DNA from: Methylotenera versatilis 7
Lineage (GTDB): Bacteria; Pseudomonadota; Gammaproteobacteria; Burkholderiales; Methylophilaceae
Assembly (NCBI RefSeq): GCF_000799165.1
Contig: NZ_JUGF01000001.1
Span: 744,001 to 808,000, forward strand
DNA length: 64,000 nucleotides
Direction: 5' to 3'
Shown: one piece after another, positions 39,154-48,408 of the stretch
How positions within the stretch are numbered: position 1 is the stretch's first letter
Layout: each line of letters opens with the position of its first letter
The notes under the pieces: generated by a model
What the model was told of the DNA's origin: nothing
The model's input: only the letters and a program-made list of their open reading frames with translations
The model's database searches: none
Position numbers and translations under genes: made by a program

Positions 39154-40539
39154 TTAACCAAAAGATAAATCGACATCAAACATCTCAGCCATTTCTTCGC
39201 CAGTGGCCTTCACTTCGGCTTTTTTATCACCTACAAATTGGTCAAAATCGACATCGCCTACGATTTGTAATTTTGACGCACGATATCTCGCCATGCGAAT
39301 TTGCGCCCACGGCGTTGCCAACCCCAATGTCAGCATAATAATTACAATATTGCTGAAATACAGCCAGATAAAATCACGCGCACGATAGTGGCAATCAAAT
39401 GAAAGCTTATCCAGTGTGGTGTTATTCCAAACCAATTGCCCGATGCGTGCTTGCAGATAGCCCGCAAAGCCAAAAATAAATAGCACATATATGCCGAAAC
39501 CAATAGCCATACCCAGCCATACAGCAGGGTTAAGCATCATTTCACGCATTTTTTCTTCTGACTTCTGCTGCTGATTCCGCATCATTTCTTCAAGCATTTC
39601 CTCTTGCTCTGCTTCCGTCAATTCAATCTGTGGCTGAGTTTCGTCTATTACCTCAGCGTCTGACACTTGCTCAGCATTTTCAGCCGCAATTTGCGAATCA
39701 GATTCTGGTGCAGGACCGTTATCAGAATATACACGCTCCACTGTTGGCATGACTTCTGTAGATTCCGATGCAGGATATTCAGCCACCTCTGTCGTTTCAT
39801 TAGCAGCTAAAACAATATTAGCTTGGTTATGAATGGCAACAAAAGGCTGTACGTTTGGCATATTAACCACGTTTTGACTGTGCGCTCTTTTTACATACTG
39901 CTGATAAGCAGGAATGGCAATCGCGGCCAAAATACCGATGAGCAAAGGCACAATCAATACGACTAAATACACTTTATAAAACTGCTTAACGACGCTGCTC
40001 ATTTCAAACTGACTTAACCCGAATTGATGCCCGTTCATCAAAAAGCGATTTTTCTGATGAGAGATATAGGGAATAATTAGGCCTAAAGTAAAAATAATAA
40101 GTATTGGCAGGACAATAAATACTTTAACTGCTTCTCCCGTCGTGCCGATGAAATCGAAACGCAAGCCGCGATGACTACTGTTTCGGGCATTAAAAATAGA
40201 ACCACGCACAACCAGCCAAGGTATAAAAGCGAACAAAATCAGCATAAACACAATCGGCAAGATTGGATTGATGTTGGCGCTGAAGCTGTAGCCAAAAAAG
40301 AAGATAAATGCAATAATGCGGCCTTTTAAAATAGAGACTGGCTTGGCGTGATAATCAAAGCCGACATCCTCTATTAAAGTATTGTTATAAAAGTATTTTT
40401 TACGGCGAACTTTAGCCCATGCGGAGTAAATACCCAGTGTTAAAATCGTGAGTAATAAGTTAACAATCCAGATACCGAAATACTCTGCTGTATTGCCTTT
40501 AAAGATAATCGGAGTGGTTTTTTGACTAGCTGAATCCAT
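39154..40539 (-). CDS. DUF898 / YjgN family membrane protein
   Basis: This 461-residue polytopic protein has two YjgN-type halves: residues 11-200 (EYFGIWIVNLLLTILTLGIY, SAWAKVRRKKYF) and about 340-440 (GQLVWNNT, LGLATPWAQIRMARYR). Between them lies an acidic soluble insert rich in Glu, Gln and Ser (about 225-325). Residues 201-218 read IGILAAIAIPAYQQYVKR, which is strikingly like the N-terminal helix of type IV pilins. YjgN proteins have no established function. It is probably co-transcribed with the M48 protease. Confidence 0.85.
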   Translation of the reverse strand: MDSASQKTTPIIFKGNTAEYFGIWIVNLLLTILTLGIYSAWAKVRRKKYFYNNTLIEDVGFDYHAKPVSILKGRIIAFIFFFGYSFSANINPILPIVFMLILFAFIPWLVVRGSIFNARNSSHRGLRFDFIGTTGEAVKVFIVLPILIIFTLGLIIPYISHQKNRFLMNGHQFGLSQFEMSSVVKQFYKVYLVVLIVPLLIGILAAIAIPAYQQYVKRAHSQNVVNMPNVQPFVAIHNQANIVLAANETTEVAEYPASESTEVMPTVERVYSDNGPAPESDSQIAAENAEQVSDAEVIDETQPQIELTEAEQEEMLEEMMRNQQQKSEEKMREMMLNPAVWLGMAIGFGIYVLFIFGFAGYLQARIGQLVWNNTTLDKLSFDCHYRARDFIWLYFSNIVIIMLTLGLATPWAQIRMARYRASKLQIVGDVDFDQFVGDKKAEVKATGEEMAEMFDVDLSFG

Positions 40540-40884
40540 ATTTTATCCTTGTTATTATTGATAGATATTGCACCTTCAAAGCGTACAAGAAAATGCAGCA
40601 GAAAGTGTACTAGATTTATTTAACCGAGCCTATGTATGCACACTAAAATATTGAACCAATTTTGCTGTTTTGTTACTCACTCAATGCCGCTTATCATTTG
40701 ATTAAGAAACGGCATTATTTTTAATGCTCTTTTGACAGTTAAGTTTTGCCATTGAATTAATTTATAGATAATTTAATTTCAATAGCAAAATCCACTTTTA
40801 CAGGAAGCTGGTTTTTCAAGTAACTGGTTTCGAAAATTAGTTTTAAATATCCAATAGTCTAATTTTTCAAGCAATTATATTTTT
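40540..40884. other. Intergenic region between divergent DUF898 and Rieske genes
   Basis: This 345-bp A+T-rich stretch has no convincing ORF. The one structured element is an interrupted hairpin at 40683-40716, AATGCCG with CGGCATT and inner CTTA/TAAG arms, followed by ATTTTTAA. It looks like a plus-strand terminator or leader element for the Rieske gene. TTGACA at 40732-40737 could be a -35, but the -10 partner is poor. Confidence 0.5.
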
Positions 40885-42018
40885 ATGGCATCAGTCGCAA
40901 CATTAACTCAACAATCCAAAGCACCGCCACAGCTACCAGTTAGCTGGTATGCAGATCCAGAGATTTACACATTAGAACAGCAGCATTTGTTTGCCCATGC
41001 ACCTAAGTATGTCGGGCATGCGCTGATGGTACCTAATGCTGGCGATTATTACACGCTGGATTGGATGCATAATGCGAAAGCGCTCACCAATCAGGCAGAT
41101 GAAATTGCATTATTAAGCAATATCTGCCGCCATCGTCAGGCAGTGATACTGACTGGTCGCGGTAATACCAATCATATTGTCTGTCCATTGCATCGCTGGA
41201 CATATGATTTAAATGGTCAATTACTAGGCGCACCACATTTTGCGCAAAACCCTTGTTTGCATTTGCATAAAACACCGTTACAAAACTGGCAAGGCATGCT
41301 GTTTGAAGACTCAAAGACATCCAACTCATCGCGTAATCTTATTAAAGAGTTGAATCAACTGGGCTGTAAGCAAGATTTCGATTTCACCAATTATCATTTG
41401 GATAACGTGAATATTGCACATTACAACTTCAACTGGAAAACATTTATTGAAGTGTATTTAGAGGACTATCACGTTGGGCCTTTTCATCCAGGATTGAATG
41501 CGTTTGTGGATTGCACTGACTTAAGCTGGAGTTTTGGTGAGAATTACAGCGTGCAAACGGTTGGCTATAAGTCAGAAGCCGAACAACATCAATCGCCGAC
41601 CTATCAAGCATGGCAAACCGCAGTCACTAATCTACACGGCGAAACGCCACCTAAATACGGCGCCATCTGGTTTGTGTACTATCCATTTTTGATGATTGAG
41701 TGGTATCCGAATGTGCTGGTGGTTTCGCATTTAATCCCAACTGGCGTAGACACTTGCAGCAACGTAGTTGAGTTTTATTACCCGGAAGATATTGCCTTGT
41801 TTGAGCGTGAGTATGTTAAAGCACAGCAAGCCGCTTATAACGAAACAGCGGTTGAAGATGAAGAGATTTGCCAGCGCATGCATGATGGGCGCAAAGGTTT
41901 ATTTGCGCTGGGCTTAAATGAATCAGGCCCCTATCAGCATCCTTTAGAAAGCGGTTTAGAGCATTTTCATCTGTGGTATCGCAGACAAATGAAACAGCAT
42001 TTGGCTCCGCATGAATAA
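40885..42018 (+). CDS. Rieske-type ring-hydroxylating oxygenase alpha subunit
   Basis: This 377-residue oxygenase has the Rieske 2Fe-2S ligands Cys81, His83, Cys100 and His103 (CRHR and CPLHRW). It also has the mononuclear iron site with Asp194, His196 and His201 in EDYHVGPFHPG. The family hydroxylates aromatic or quaternary-amine substrates (choline- or carnitine-type enzymes are close in style). No reductase or ferredoxin gene is adjacent, so electrons must come from elsewhere. The substrate cannot be named from sequence. An EamA transporter gene follows. Confidence 0.85.
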   Translation: MASVATLTQQSKAPPQLPVSWYADPEIYTLEQQHLFAHAPKYVGHALMVPNAGDYYTLDWMHNAKALTNQADEIALLSNICRHRQAVILTGRGNTNHIVCPLHRWTYDLNGQLLGAPHFAQNPCLHLHKTPLQNWQGMLFEDSKTSNSSRNLIKELNQLGCKQDFDFTNYHLDNVNIAHYNFNWKTFIEVYLEDYHVGPFHPGLNAFVDCTDLSWSFGENYSVQTVGYKSEAEQHQSPTYQAWQTAVTNLHGETPPKYGAIWFVYYPFLMIEWYPNVLVVSHLIPTGVDTCSNVVEFYYPEDIALFEREYVKAQQAAYNETAVEDEEICQRMHDGRKGLFALGLNESGPYQHPLESGLEHFHLWYRRQMKQHLAPHE

Positions 42019-42047
42019 ATGGCTAAATTGATGAAACTGCGGTTTTT

Positions 42048-42947
42048 GTGAAGCTACCTAATCTAGGTAGTTTATGGATGTTGGTTGCTGCATTGGGCTT
42101 TGCGATTATGGGCGCATTGGTCAAAGTGGGTGCAACCAAATTCAGTAGTGCGGAACTGGTTTTTTATCGCTCTGCATTTGGCTTAATCGCTATTTACGCC
42201 TTTATTTTTGCAAGAAAACTATCGCTTAGAACACCTGTAATGGCCAAGCAGATGTCGCGCTCTTTAGTCGGTTTTGCAGCATTGGTTTTATTCTTTTATG
42301 CCATCGCGCACCTACCACTAGCAACAGCTATCACGCTTAACTACACCTCTCCGCTGTTTTTGGCTTTATTTATGCCGTTTATGCTGCAGATGGAACATAA
42401 ACAAAATGCAACCCATAAAAGCTTTGCCAAAAAAAGTTTATATGGGGCCGTGGTTTTGGGATTTATCGGCATTGTCATTTTGCTTAAACCCACTTTCAAT
42501 AATAGTGATGTGCTGGCAGGCGCGCTGGGCTTACTTTCTGGCATAGGCGCGGCAGTTGCCTATATTCACGTCAAACAACTAGGCAATGTATTCGAACCGG
42601 ATTGGCGCACGGTATTTTATTTCACCTTGGTATCGACAATCGGCAGCGGTTTATGGATGCTTTTGCAGCATTTTACCGCTGTTGACTGGAGCGATTTACC
42701 TATATTAATCGGGCTGGGCTTATCGGCCACTATCGCACAGCTTGCGCTGACCAGAGCGTATCGCACTGGCAGCACACTAACGGTCGCCAGCTTGGCTTAT
42801 GTCACGGTAGTTTTAGCCAGCTTATTTGGTATGCTTTTTTGGGATGAACAGCTCACATGGTCAGAATGGTTTGCCATCGGCTTGATTATTTTAAGTGGCA
42901 TTATTAGCGTCAACACCACAAATAACTCAACAAAAACAACACAATAA
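42048..42947 (+). CDS. EamA family (DMT superfamily) transporter
   Basis: This 299-residue inner-membrane protein has ten predicted hydrophobic helices in two EamA repeats, with family motifs GFAIMGALVKVG (first helix) and ITLNYTSPLFLALF. It starts at GTG 42048, as no clear Shine-Dalgarno favours another start; an ATG at 42075 is possible. It is 29 bp after the Rieske gene. Substrates of such exporters are usually metabolites or amino acids, here unknown. Confidence 0.85.
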   Translation: MKLPNLGSLWMLVAALGFAIMGALVKVGATKFSSAELVFYRSAFGLIAIYAFIFARKLSLRTPVMAKQMSRSLVGFAALVLFFYAIAHLPLATAITLNYTSPLFLALFMPFMLQMEHKQNATHKSFAKKSLYGAVVLGFIGIVILLKPTFNNSDVLAGALGLLSGIGAAVAYIHVKQLGNVFEPDWRTVFYFTLVSTIGSGLWMLLQHFTAVDWSDLPILIGLGLSATIAQLALTRAYRTGSTLTVASLAYVTVVLASLFGMLFWDEQLTWSEWFAIGLIILSGIISVNTTNNSTKTTQ

Positions 42948-43108
42948 TGCGTACTAACACGCTTTAAAACACCAATCTAATTTAACTCTTTCACTGCACT
43001 AACAAGCTACGCCAACAAGTGACTAGACTTTTGTTTTAGTTAGCAGTAACCTCAACTTTCCGCGTTATAAACCTTTTATTTGGCATTTGATAATTCAATT
43101 GTAATTTG

Positions 43109-43924
43109 ATGATTAAATTTTTTATAACCTTCAAAAGCATTGTTCTGCTAATAAGCATCAGCGTTTTGCTAACTGGCTGTTTAGGTGGCACTATCGCGCA
43201 GCAAATTGCGCGCTCTATTGCGACGAGTGTCGCAGATAATGCCGTTGCAAATGCCATGGGTGTACAAGAGTTGGACGAGCAGGACAGATTTGCGCAAAAC
43301 AAGAAAACCGATCTCACAAATAATTCCGCAACACAACAAGCTACTGCACTACAAAGTTTGTCCCAACAAAATCTAGCACTACAAAACTCAGCATTACAAA
43401 ATCTGGCAGCACCCCATGCTACTCAGCAAAATGCCATGTTACAAAAAAACACGCCGATAAATGAAATACAAATTGATCCTTATAAACTGGCTTTTGCGAA
43501 TGCAAGATTCGAAGAGTTGAAACCTATTGCAGAGCCCTTGCCCGAACAGTTAACCGAGACTGAAACGCCAATTGCAGTGGTGCAAAGCAATCCATTAGTA
43601 CCAGTTGAATTGTTTAATTTATTGATTGGTGAAGAAAAAGCCGCTGTCTTCACAAAAGCACAATTATTGGGCTCGACTTCATTACCCAAACAACGAGAAT
43701 GGAAACTGTGGCGTGTGGCGACTGGTGTGATAAAAACCAGCGCAATAAAATCGGAAAATACAAATAGAGTTACGCCGAACAATCAAACAGATTCGGCACA
43801 GACTGCGCAAGTCATTACATTTTTAATTCCACCTGAATTTGGCAAACTACCCAGCGGTAGCATCGCCCTAGTTGAAATAGCCAGTCCTGGCGAGTTAAAT
43901 ATTGCGCGTTATAAAATCAATTAG
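43109..43924 (+). CDS. Uncharacterised lipoprotein
   Basis: This 271-residue protein has a signal peptide and lipobox LLTGC (Cys about 24), so it is likely anchored in the envelope. The early mature region resembles a small alpha-helical motif (IARSIATSVADNAVANAMG). Then comes a Gln/Asn/Leu-rich tract with imperfect repeats (ALQNSALQNLAA) at about 75-105. The C-terminus is beta-like and ends in GSIALVEIASPG. I do not recognise a family. I use the ATG at 43109 rather than the TTG one codon earlier. Confidence 0.75.
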   Translation: MIKFFITFKSIVLLISISVLLTGCLGGTIAQQIARSIATSVADNAVANAMGVQELDEQDRFAQNKKTDLTNNSATQQATALQSLSQQNLALQNSALQNLAAPHATQQNAMLQKNTPINEIQIDPYKLAFANARFEELKPIAEPLPEQLTETETPIAVVQSNPLVPVELFNLLIGEEKAAVFTKAQLLGSTSLPKQREWKLWRVATGVIKTSAIKSENTNRVTPNNQTDSAQTAQVITFLIPPEFGKLPSGSIALVEIASPGELNIARYKIN

Positions 43925-43991
43925 TAAAAAAATTAACCACTTTTTAGTGCTAAGTTTTATACTTAATTAATAGAGTTTTCTACAGTATTAA

Positions 43992-44630
43992 TCAAGGGTC
44001 AATTAAGCCGCTCCGCATCGCTATCAGTGCAATTTCTGCCGAATTATTGGCATTTAATTTTTGCTTGATATTGTATAAATGCGTGCCGACTGTACGTGGG
44101 CTCAAAAACAAAGTTTCCGCGATTTCATTGGTGGTTTTGCCTTTTGCCAACGACATAAACACCTCAAATTCACGTTCGCTTAATACATCTACTGGATTTT
44201 GCTCGCCCGACAATTGCTGTATTGCCATTTGCTGCGCAATGCTGGCTTCGATATATTTTTTGCCACTTGCCACGGTACGAATCGCTTTTATCAACTCTTC
44301 GGCTGCACTGCGCTTGGTTAAATAACCCATTGCGCCAGCATTGAGCACACGTTTAGGATGTACCGAATCTTCATGCGCGGATAATACCAAAATCTTTGCA
44401 TTACTATCCTTGGACAGAATGCGATCAATCGCCTCCATGCCACCAATGCCTGGCATGGTGATATCCATCACCACCACATCCGGCTTAAATTCTACATAAC
44501 TTTTAATCGCATTTTCGCCATTCTCAGCTTCTACGATGACTTTAATTTCACTGGCCGATTCAAGTAACATTTTAAAACCCATGCGCACTACCGCGTGGTC
44601 GTCGACTAGCATCACATTGATTTGACTCAT
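43992..44630 (-). CDS. NarL/FixJ-type response regulator
   Basis: This 212-residue regulator has a receiver domain with phospho-acceptor Asp56 (VVVMDITMPG) and acidic pocket DDH at 10-12. The C-terminal LuxR-type helix-turn-helix (about 145-205) contains LSEREFEVF and TVGTHLYNIKQKL. It most resembles UvrY/NarL-type regulators. The histidine kinase gene lies 70 bp upstream on the same strand and is the likely partner. Confidence 0.92.
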   Translation of the reverse strand: MSQINVMLVDDHAVVRMGFKMLLESASEIKVIVEAENGENAIKSYVEFKPDVVVMDITMPGIGGMEAIDRILSKDSNAKILVLSAHEDSVHPKRVLNAGAMGYLTKRSAAEELIKAIRTVASGKKYIEASIAQQMAIQQLSGEQNPVDVLSEREFEVFMSLAKGKTTNEIAETLFLSPRTVGTHLYNIKQKLNANNSAEIALIAMRSGLIDP

Positions 44631-44700
44631 TTTTTGTCCTAGTTAATTACTTTTTACTGGTTACTTTTATACGTTAATTTACATTTGCAATTTGCAGCTT

Positions 44701-46503
44701 TTAAACCTCTACAGCTTGCGGGATATAAATGTGAATCGTTGTTCCTGTCTTTACATCGTCCGCTTTTTTAACGCCTGAAGCTTTACGACCAACTTTAGCT
44801 ATTGATTGGTTACTAAGCTCAGAGTTTACTGTAAAACTACCTTTAAATCCCTGCACACGTTCACGCATGCCCAATAATCCGAAATGATTACTCTGATCAA
44901 CTGAGTCAACATTCATACCGATTCCATCATCTTTAATCGTCAGTTCCAGCGCGCCTTTTTCGTCCACCACCAATTTCACATCAATATGCTTGGCTTCGGA
45001 ATGCTTGATGGCATTATTAATCGATTCTTGCACAATGCGATAAATATTAATGTTTAAACTTTCACCCAAACCTTCTAAATTACCCGATAAATCTAAGCTA
45101 ATTTTTAAGTTAGGGTATTGTTTCTGCAAATTATTAATCGTATCTTTTAAGGTCTCACTTAAGCCTAAATTATCCAGTGAACCTGGCCGTAATTGCCGAA
45201 TAATATTATGCATGCCATCATAAATATGATTGGCGGCGGCCACAATGGTTTGTGCGCTGGCTTCTACTTCTGGCGCTTTTTCTTTGGTTTTATTGGCAAT
45301 GGCAACCGCAAACGTTTTAATCGCAGTGACATATTGCCCAAGTTCATCATGCAATTCACGCGCCAAACTACGGCGTTCATCTTCAATATGTTTTTGAATC
45401 AAATGCGTAATCTGGCGATTTTCTTCTAACTTACTTTCCGCTGTCGCTGCTTTTCGTTCTGCGATTTCCACTTGCTTACGTTCGGTAATATCACGCATGC
45501 TGGAAATATCACCGATGACCTGATTGCTCACCGGATCAATCAAAGGCGCTGCAGAAATCGATACGTCAATGATTCTGCCATCCCGCGCCTGACGCTGCGT
45601 ATCGTGATTTTCTACATTACGCCTATCGTTAATGGCGCGCCTGTTTTCAATCAAATCACGCTCCTGCCCTTTTGGTATTAATGTGCTGGCAGATTTACCA
45701 ATGATATCTTGTGGCGCGTAGCCAAATATCTTTTGTGCAGCCATATTCCAAAACGAAATGTTGCCATTCAAGTCGTGAATCATCATCGCATCTGCCGTTT
45801 GCTGCGCAATCAGTGCCAGGCGTTGATTTTCAGAAGTGCTTTTTTGCAGCGATTCGCCCATCAAGTTAAAGTTTTTGGCAATCGAATCAAATTCTGGCAA
45901 ATTAAAACGCGGTAAACGTGCCGACAAATCGCCCTGCTCCATTTGATTAATGGCTTTTAACATAGGCTGTAAGGGCTGCAGCCAGCGCCCTAACATCCAA
46001 TACACAATTCCATTTAACAAAATAAAAAACCCAAGACCCACCCAAAACAGAATACGCATTTTGCTCCAAGCCTCGCGTATCGCGCCTGCCGGGTTAGGGT
46101 TTACGATTAACTTGCCGAAACGAATCAAACGCGAAACAGATGGTTCATGTGGATTCAACATGTGTTCAAACCATTCTGGAGGCGTTATATCTGCACGATA
46201 TTTGGAAGGAGGCGATTGAAAAAGCAATGCGCCATTTAAGCTATACAGGTAAATCTCATTGCTACGCACATGGCCCAAATGTTCTAAAAAACGCCGCATC
46301 ACATCATGCGTGTAACCCCATTCCGGGTTTTGAATCGAGCTTACAACAACCGTATCCAGCAGTTGTACAGTGACCCTGGTTGCCGCTTCCACGCCTTCTT
46401 GAATCGATGATTTAGTGCCTTTTAAAATGACATAACCTACCCCCAGCATAAACAACAATAGCAAGGCAGTGATCAACAAATTTAATCGGAGACGTAAACT
46501 CAT
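44701..46503 (-). CDS. NarX/DegS-type sensor histidine kinase with HAMP and PAS
   Basis: The 600-residue kinase has transmembrane helices at about 8-28 and 150-171, a periplasmic sensor between them, and a HAMP domain (about 172-225). A PAS domain follows (about 232-342, WNMAAQKIFGY). The HisKA_3 dimerisation helix carries His385 in ARELHDELGQ, followed by an HATPase domain (LGLSETL, DDGIGM, FGLLGMRERV). The HDELGQ form matches kinases that pair with LuxR-type regulators, and such a regulator lies next to it. The signal is unknown. Confidence 0.92.
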   Translation of the reverse strand: MSLRLRLNLLITALLLLFMLGVGYVILKGTKSSIQEGVEAATRVTVQLLDTVVVSSIQNPEWGYTHDVMRRFLEHLGHVRSNEIYLYSLNGALLFQSPPSKYRADITPPEWFEHMLNPHEPSVSRLIRFGKLIVNPNPAGAIREAWSKMRILFWVGLGFFILLNGIVYWMLGRWLQPLQPMLKAINQMEQGDLSARLPRFNLPEFDSIAKNFNLMGESLQKSTSENQRLALIAQQTADAMMIHDLNGNISFWNMAAQKIFGYAPQDIIGKSASTLIPKGQERDLIENRRAINDRRNVENHDTQRQARDGRIIDVSISAAPLIDPVSNQVIGDISSMRDITERKQVEIAERKAATAESKLEENRQITHLIQKHIEDERRSLARELHDELGQYVTAIKTFAVAIANKTKEKAPEVEASAQTIVAAANHIYDGMHNIIRQLRPGSLDNLGLSETLKDTINNLQKQYPNLKISLDLSGNLEGLGESLNINIYRIVQESINNAIKHSEAKHIDVKLVVDEKGALELTIKDDGIGMNVDSVDQSNHFGLLGMRERVQGFKGSFTVNSELSNQSIAKVGRKASGVKKADDVKTGTTIHIYIPQAVEV

Positions 46504-46512
46504 AATAGTTAA

Positions 46513-47325
46513 TTAATCATCTATGGTGATCGTTTTAAATTCAGCAGGAACAGGCGGATAGTCTAATTGCAGTTTTTTTAACGCGCTTAATAATAAGCGT
46601 GAAATCAACAGGTTGCGATTTTTTTTAGAATCTGCTGGCACTACATACCAAGGAGCGTAACTGGTGCTGGTTGCTGTCATCGCATTTTCATAAGCCTGCA
46701 TGTATTGCGGCCAAAGTGCGCGTTCCTTTAAATCATTTGGGTTAAATTTCCAGGTTTTGGTCGGGTCATTCAATCTATCTTGCATGCGCAATTTTTGCTC
46801 TGCTTTTGAAATATGCAAATAGCACTTGATAATTACCGTTCCTGTTCCAGTTAACTGTTTTTCAAACGCGTTAATCTGCGCATAACGGCGCTTACACTCC
46901 GCATCATCAATCCAATTGTGCACTTTTACAATCAACACGTCTTCATAATGGCTGCGATTAAAAATCACAATCTCACCTTTTTGCGGCACTTGTTTATGCA
47001 CGCGCCACAAATAGTCATAAGCCAATTCTTCTTCCGTCGGGCCTTTAAAACTGGCTAGGCGAATACCCAGCGGATCGCACTCACTAAAGACATGCCGCAC
47101 CGTACCATCTTTGCCGCTGGCATCCATGCCCTGCAAAATCAGCAGAACCTTATGCTTGCCCTGCGCGTATAAAATATCCTGCAATGCGTTAATCTTACTG
47201 GCGAGCTTTGCAAGCTCCAGCGCATCTACTTCTTTCGTCGCGCCGCGTTCCGATTTATCGTTTGGCTTAATACTCTTTAATGAGAATTTTTTACCATTAA
47301 CGCGATATTGCTGAAAATTTGCCAT
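46513..47325 (-). CDS. Polyphosphate kinase 2 family protein (polyphosphate:nucleotide phosphotransferase)
   Basis: This 270-residue single-domain PPK2 enzyme has Walker A GMDASGKDG (66-74), Walker B FNRSHYEDV (122-130) and a lid region with KTWKFNPNDLKER. The family transfers phosphate between polyphosphate and nucleoside mono- or diphosphates. The short one-domain form suggests class I or III, and the exact nucleotide cannot be assigned. It ends 9 bp from the kinase gene, so it precedes it in the same direction and may be co-transcribed. Confidence 0.9.
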   Translation of the reverse strand: MANFQQYRVNGKKFSLKSIKPNDKSERGATKEVDALELAKLASKINALQDILYAQGKHKVLLILQGMDASGKDGTVRHVFSECDPLGIRLASFKGPTEEELAYDYLWRVHKQVPQKGEIVIFNRSHYEDVLIVKVHNWIDDAECKRRYAQINAFEKQLTGTGTVIIKCYLHISKAEQKLRMQDRLNDPTKTWKFNPNDLKERALWPQYMQAYENAMTATSTSYAPWYVVPADSKKNRNLLISRLLLSALKKLQLDYPPVPAEFKTITIDD

Positions 47326-47807
47326 GCTTTAAATATCCTTATACCAATCTTAAGTTTAAAGTTATAACCGTTACAATACCGCAACATATGATTGTATCAA
47401 GTGAATATTTTCAAACTCGCTTCAAATTACACAAAAGAAATAACGCACTTTTAGCCTGATTTTGTGTATTAGAAAAACCTAATCCTCCATCGTCAAATGC
47501 GTTAAAAATACCTAAAAGTCGCACTCTCAATTCTTTTGGGTGCGCCTTGTAAAAATGCGAAATGTGGCGTTTAATCCACTCAACACAAGCCTGTTTCGTG
47601 GGAATGCTGTATGCCCTAGACGAATTTTATCGCGCGGACATCCAGCAACTTTGACGTTGCTGCTAAAGGCTCAATATTCGTCAGATTTGTTTTTAAATTT
47701 AAGCAGTACTGAAATTAATTTGCATCATGATTTTTATTAAATTTCAATAGTGCCCCTGATTCACGTTAAGTGGAAAGACCTGTTTTTTAACAAAGGGAGG
47801 ATTCAAA
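47326..47807. other. Intergenic region upstream of the AhpD-like gene
   Basis: This 482-bp stretch has no convincing gene; a 66-codon open frame at 47540-47740 lacks a ribosome-binding site and looks random. A perfect seven-base-pair hairpin, CAGCAAC with GTTGCTG (47643-47662), lies within it. The right end holds the strong Shine-Dalgarno GGGAGG of the next gene. It marks the left border of a patch of different base composition. Confidence 0.5.
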
Positions 47808-48149
47808 ATGATGCTCGACTGGAGCGATTACCACAAACAACTACTTGCCACCATCGGCGATATAGCAAAGATCAGTCCGGACACAGTTCGAGGCTACGGG
47901 ACTCTCAGTAATGCAGGCGCAAAGACTACACAACTGAGTGATAAGACACGTGAATTGATTGCGCTTGCGGTAGCAGTCACCCGCCAATGCGATGGCTGCA
48001 TCGCTGTGCATACGGATGCTGCGGTGAAACATGGAGCAACCCGAGAGGAAATTATGGAAACCCTTAGTGTTACCATCAGCGTCAATGCTGGTGCCGCGCT
48101 GGTTTATTCGGCACGAGTTATGGATGCTTACGCCGCAAAAACAACATAG
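47808..48149 (+). CDS. AhpD-like / carboxymuconolactone decarboxylase family protein
   Basis: This 113-residue protein contains the AhpD redox motif Cys-Asp-Gly-Cys in VTRQCDGCIAVH (about 60-71) and the following helix KHGATREEIMETL. These proteins are small helical peroxidase-type or thiol-redox proteins. The start is preceded by GGGAGG 7 bp away. Base composition appears more G+C-rich than the surrounding genes. No partner reductase is nearby. Confidence 0.88.
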   Translation: MMLDWSDYHKQLLATIGDIAKISPDTVRGYGTLSNAGAKTTQLSDKTRELIALAVAVTRQCDGCIAVHTDAAVKHGATREEIMETLSVTISVNAGAALVYSARVMDAYAAKTT

Positions 48150-48340
48150 AAAAGCCAGCCCCTTATGCCAAGCACTAACCCGCACAACATGCATATCCAC
48201 AACTTCATACCTGACGATGCCGATGTACTCAGTTTGGCCGCAGAGCAGTTTTTTTCCAAAAATAGCTTTTCCGTTATCGAGCGACAGATAGTAACCATCA
48301 GTAGTATACAAATGCCAAACACATGCATGGTAAGAGTGCT

Positions 48341-48394
48341 GGCTAACCATTCATCCAATCCGCTTCAAGGGTCGCCTTAACGCAGGCGTTTGCC
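48341..48394 (+). repeat. Degenerate integron attC-like site
   Basis: The segment begins with GGCTAAC (R''-like, 48341-48347) and ends with GTTTGCC (R'-like, 48388-48394); they are inverted with one mismatch. Between them, ATTCATCCAATCCGCTTC and GTCGCCTTAACGCAGGCGTT follow the layout of known attC sites (TTCA...CCGCTTC...CGGCTTAACTCAGGCGTT). The inner L arms pair poorly, so it is probably decayed. A small open frame (48165-48380) runs into it, as cassette ORFs often do. Confidence 0.4.
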
Positions 48395-48408
48395 GCCAGA
48401 ACCGTCAA

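Noticed and set aside
47540-47740. A 66-codon plus-strand frame between PPK2 and AhpD
   Set aside because: No ribosome-binding site, random-looking protein.
48128-48380. Several overlapping open frames on both strands in the AhpD-UDG gap
   Set aside because: None has a family match or ribosome-binding site. The plus-strand 71-codon frame is mentioned only as a possible cassette remnant.
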